22,055 nucleotides of DNA from the NCBI GenBank assembly GCA_902464345.1, contig CABQJA010000013.1, positions 1-22,055 on the forward strand. The letters run 5' to 3'. The notes under the pieces are model-generated. The model had not been told where the DNA came from and ran no database searches. It saw nothing but the letters and a program-made list of their open reading frames with translations. Source of the DNA: an uncultured Clostridium sp. Its GTDB lineage: Bacteria; Bacillota; Clostridia; Lachnospirales; Lachnospiraceae. Position 1 is the stretch's first letter; the number at the start of each line of letters is the position of its first letter. The translations under genes were made by a program, and so were the position numbers. Of this stretch, positions 20,701-22,055 are shown piece by piece.

Positions 20701-22055
20701 ATGGAGCATATAACAGTTCGGGATATTTTGGAAGCAACAGGTGGCACTTTATTGTGCGGGGATGCAGATACCGAGCTACAGGATATCTGTATTGATTCAC
20801 GGAAAATCAAGGAAGGCGATTTATTTGTACCGATCATCGGAGAACGGGTAAACGCCCACCGGTTCATTGAGCAGACCTTAAAGGTCGGAGCAGCGACACT
20901 GACATCGGAGCATTATGCAATGAACGCACAGAAGCCGTATATCAAGGTAAAGGATACCTGTCAGGCGTTGACGGACATCGGATTCTATTTAAGAAAAAGG
21001 ATTGAGATACCGGTAGTGGCAGTAACCGGAAGCGTCGGAAAGACGACAACCAGAAATATGATCGCGGCTGCACTTCGGGCACAGTATCAGGTGTTTGAGA
21101 CACAGAAGAATTATAACAGCCAGATCGGACTTCCGATCATGATTTCCAGAATTGAAAAACAGGATGAGATGGCGGTCCTGGAATGTGGCATGAGTGAGGA
21201 AGGTCAGATTGATATTCTGTCACGGATGTGTGAACCGAAATATGCAGTGGTCACAACGATCGGTCTTGCACATATTGAACAGTTAAAGACGCAGGAAAAT
21301 ATCCGGAAAGAGAAATTATCGATCATAAACGGAATGCAGCCGGGAGGTGTGCTGTTCTTAAACGGTGATGATAAGATGCTTGCGGAAATGAGAGGAAAGA
21401 TGCCGTGTGAAGTCCGGTATTATGGTACACAGGAATGGTGCGATTACCGGGCAGAGGATATCCGCTTTGATGCTGATCGCAGTTATTTTACCTATGTACA
21501 CGGAGAAACGAGGATACCGGTAGAGCTTAGCATGCTCGGACAGCATAATGTGCTGGATTGTCTGGCAGGTCTGGCAGTCAGTGATCAGGTGGGAATTCCG
21601 GTGGAGAAGGCCGCATTGCAGTTCCGGGATTTTCATGGATTACGGCAGAAGATTTTACGACTGGAGAATCGGTTTACGATTATTGATGATACCTATAATG
21701 CAAGTCCGGATTCTATGAAGGCGAGTCTGGATGTGCTTTGCAATATGAAGACGGAGGGGCGGAAGATCGCAGTTCTGGGCGATATGTTTGAACTGGGAAC
21801 AGATTCGGAACGGTATCATTATGAGGTTGGAGAATATCTGGCAGGACTTCCGATCGATGAGCTGGTCGTAGTCGGAGAACGGGCAAAGGCGATCCATAAG
21901 GCTCTGATCGATCATAAGTCCAGAATGCGGGTTTCCGAGTATATGGATAATGAAGAGGTGGCAATGTGCCTGCTGGGAACCCTGATGCCGGATGACATTG
22001 TATTGATCAAAGGATCTAACGGTATGAAGATGAATGAAATCGTAGATTTACTGCA
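20701..22055 (+). CDS. murF: UDP-MurNAc-tripeptide--D-alanyl-D-alanine ligase MurF (partial, right edge)
   Basis: MurF joins D-Ala-D-Ala to UDP-MurNAc-tripeptide in the cytosol, the last cytosolic step building the peptide stem. About 451 residues are present and the frame is still open at the end of the window, so only the last residues are missing. The N-terminal domain contains DSRKIKEGDLFVP; the Mur ATP-binding loop is TGSVGKTTT (109-117, Lys114); then QKNYNSQIGLPI, ECGMSEEGQID, the DDTYNASPDSMKASL segment and VLGDMFELG, all MurF hallmarks that separate it from MurE and FolC. ATG 20701 is backed by AGGAAAGG and lies two bases after the HAD gene. Confidence 0.96.
   Translation, partial: MEHITVRDILEATGGTLLCGDADTELQDICIDSRKIKEGDLFVPIIGERVNAHRFIEQTLKVGAATLTSEHYAMNAQKPYIKVKDTCQALTDIGFYLRKRIEIPVVAVTGSVGKTTTRNMIAAALRAQYQVFETQKNYNSQIGLPIMISRIEKQDEMAVLECGMSEEGQIDILSRMCEPKYAVVTTIGLAHIEQLKTQENIRKEKLSIINGMQPGGVLFLNGDDKMLAEMRGKMPCEVRYYGTQEWCDYRAEDIRFDADRSYFTYVHGETRIPVELSMLGQHNVLDCLAGLAVSDQVGIPVEKAALQFRDFHGLRQKILRLENRFTIIDDTYNASPDSMKASLDVLCNMKTEGRKIAVLGDMFELGTDSERYHYEVGEYLAGLPIDELVVVGERAKAIHKALIDHKSRMRVSEYMDNEEVAMCLLGTLMPDDIVLIKGSNGMKMNEIVDLL

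Noticed and set aside
1..22055. Phage, transposon, toxin-antitoxin or defence island
   Set aside because: No integrase, transposase, phage structural gene, terminal inverted repeats or typical toxin-antitoxin pair is visible; composition looks even throughout.

Overview
The window reads as chromosomal DNA from a low-to-mid GC Gram-positive anaerobe of the class Clostridia, most likely a Lachnospiraceae. The grounds are the gene families (a two-OB-fold SSB-like protein, a CmpB-type membrane protein, DUF1189, a DegV protein, a short clostridial-type DapB), strong AGGAGG ribosome binding sites with occasional GTG and TTG starts, and a lysine riboswitch before dapA. I cannot name the genus. Almost all genes are on the + strand; only a CYTH-domain gene at 15490-15981 is on the - strand. 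I see no rRNA, tRNA, CRISPR array, transposase, phage gene or attachment site.

Layout. (1) 1-563: the tail of an unidentified gene overlaps by 4 bases the start of a type IV prepilin gene. (2) 725-3040: a PflX-type radical SAM protein, a double-OB SSB-like protein and a short, divergent CobA/BtuR-fold ATPase. (3) 3064-5308: a self-contained lysine-synthesis unit made of a promoter, an L-box lysine riboswitch with intrinsic terminator, a leader carrying a duplicated GCGAGCAACGAG element, dapA, dapB and a strong terminator. (4) 5389-8237: glutamine-dependent NAD synthetase (nadE) and a DegV-family lipid-binding protein, probably co-transcribed. (5) 8336-11952: a three-gene MacB/LolCDE-like ABC operon whose middle gene encodes a secreted, membrane-anchored Ig/CARDB-like protein in place of the usual membrane-fusion protein; it ends in a strong terminator. 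(6) 12004-15465: a HAD phosphatase, a 7TM LytS-type sensor kinase whose phospho-acceptor histidine is replaced by asparagine, and a DUF1189 membrane protein, tightly packed. (7) 15490-19803: a CYTH gene diverges from a DJ-1/PfpI gene across a 237-base region with back-to-back overlapping promoters; the DJ-1 gene is followed by a CmpB-like membrane protein and an XPD/DinG-type helicase fused to a RecB/Cas4-like nuclease domain. (8) 19856-22055: a second HAD phosphatase and murF, which runs off the right edge.

How the genes relate. The clearest functional unit is lysine/diaminopimelate synthesis under lysine feedback, and it connects in the same cell to murF, which uses the DAP- or lysine-containing UDP-MurNAc-tripeptide. 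The ABC operon and the kinase-DUF1189 group are envelope-facing. The rest is a mosaic of small housekeeping units.

Novelty. Most of the window is ordinary. The items most worth a second look are the kinase-fold protein without its histidine, the MacB-like exporter with a CARDB-type partner, the nuclease-helicase fusion, and the divergent cobalamin-adenosyltransferase-like ATPase. All assignments come from reading motifs by eye; no database search was possible.
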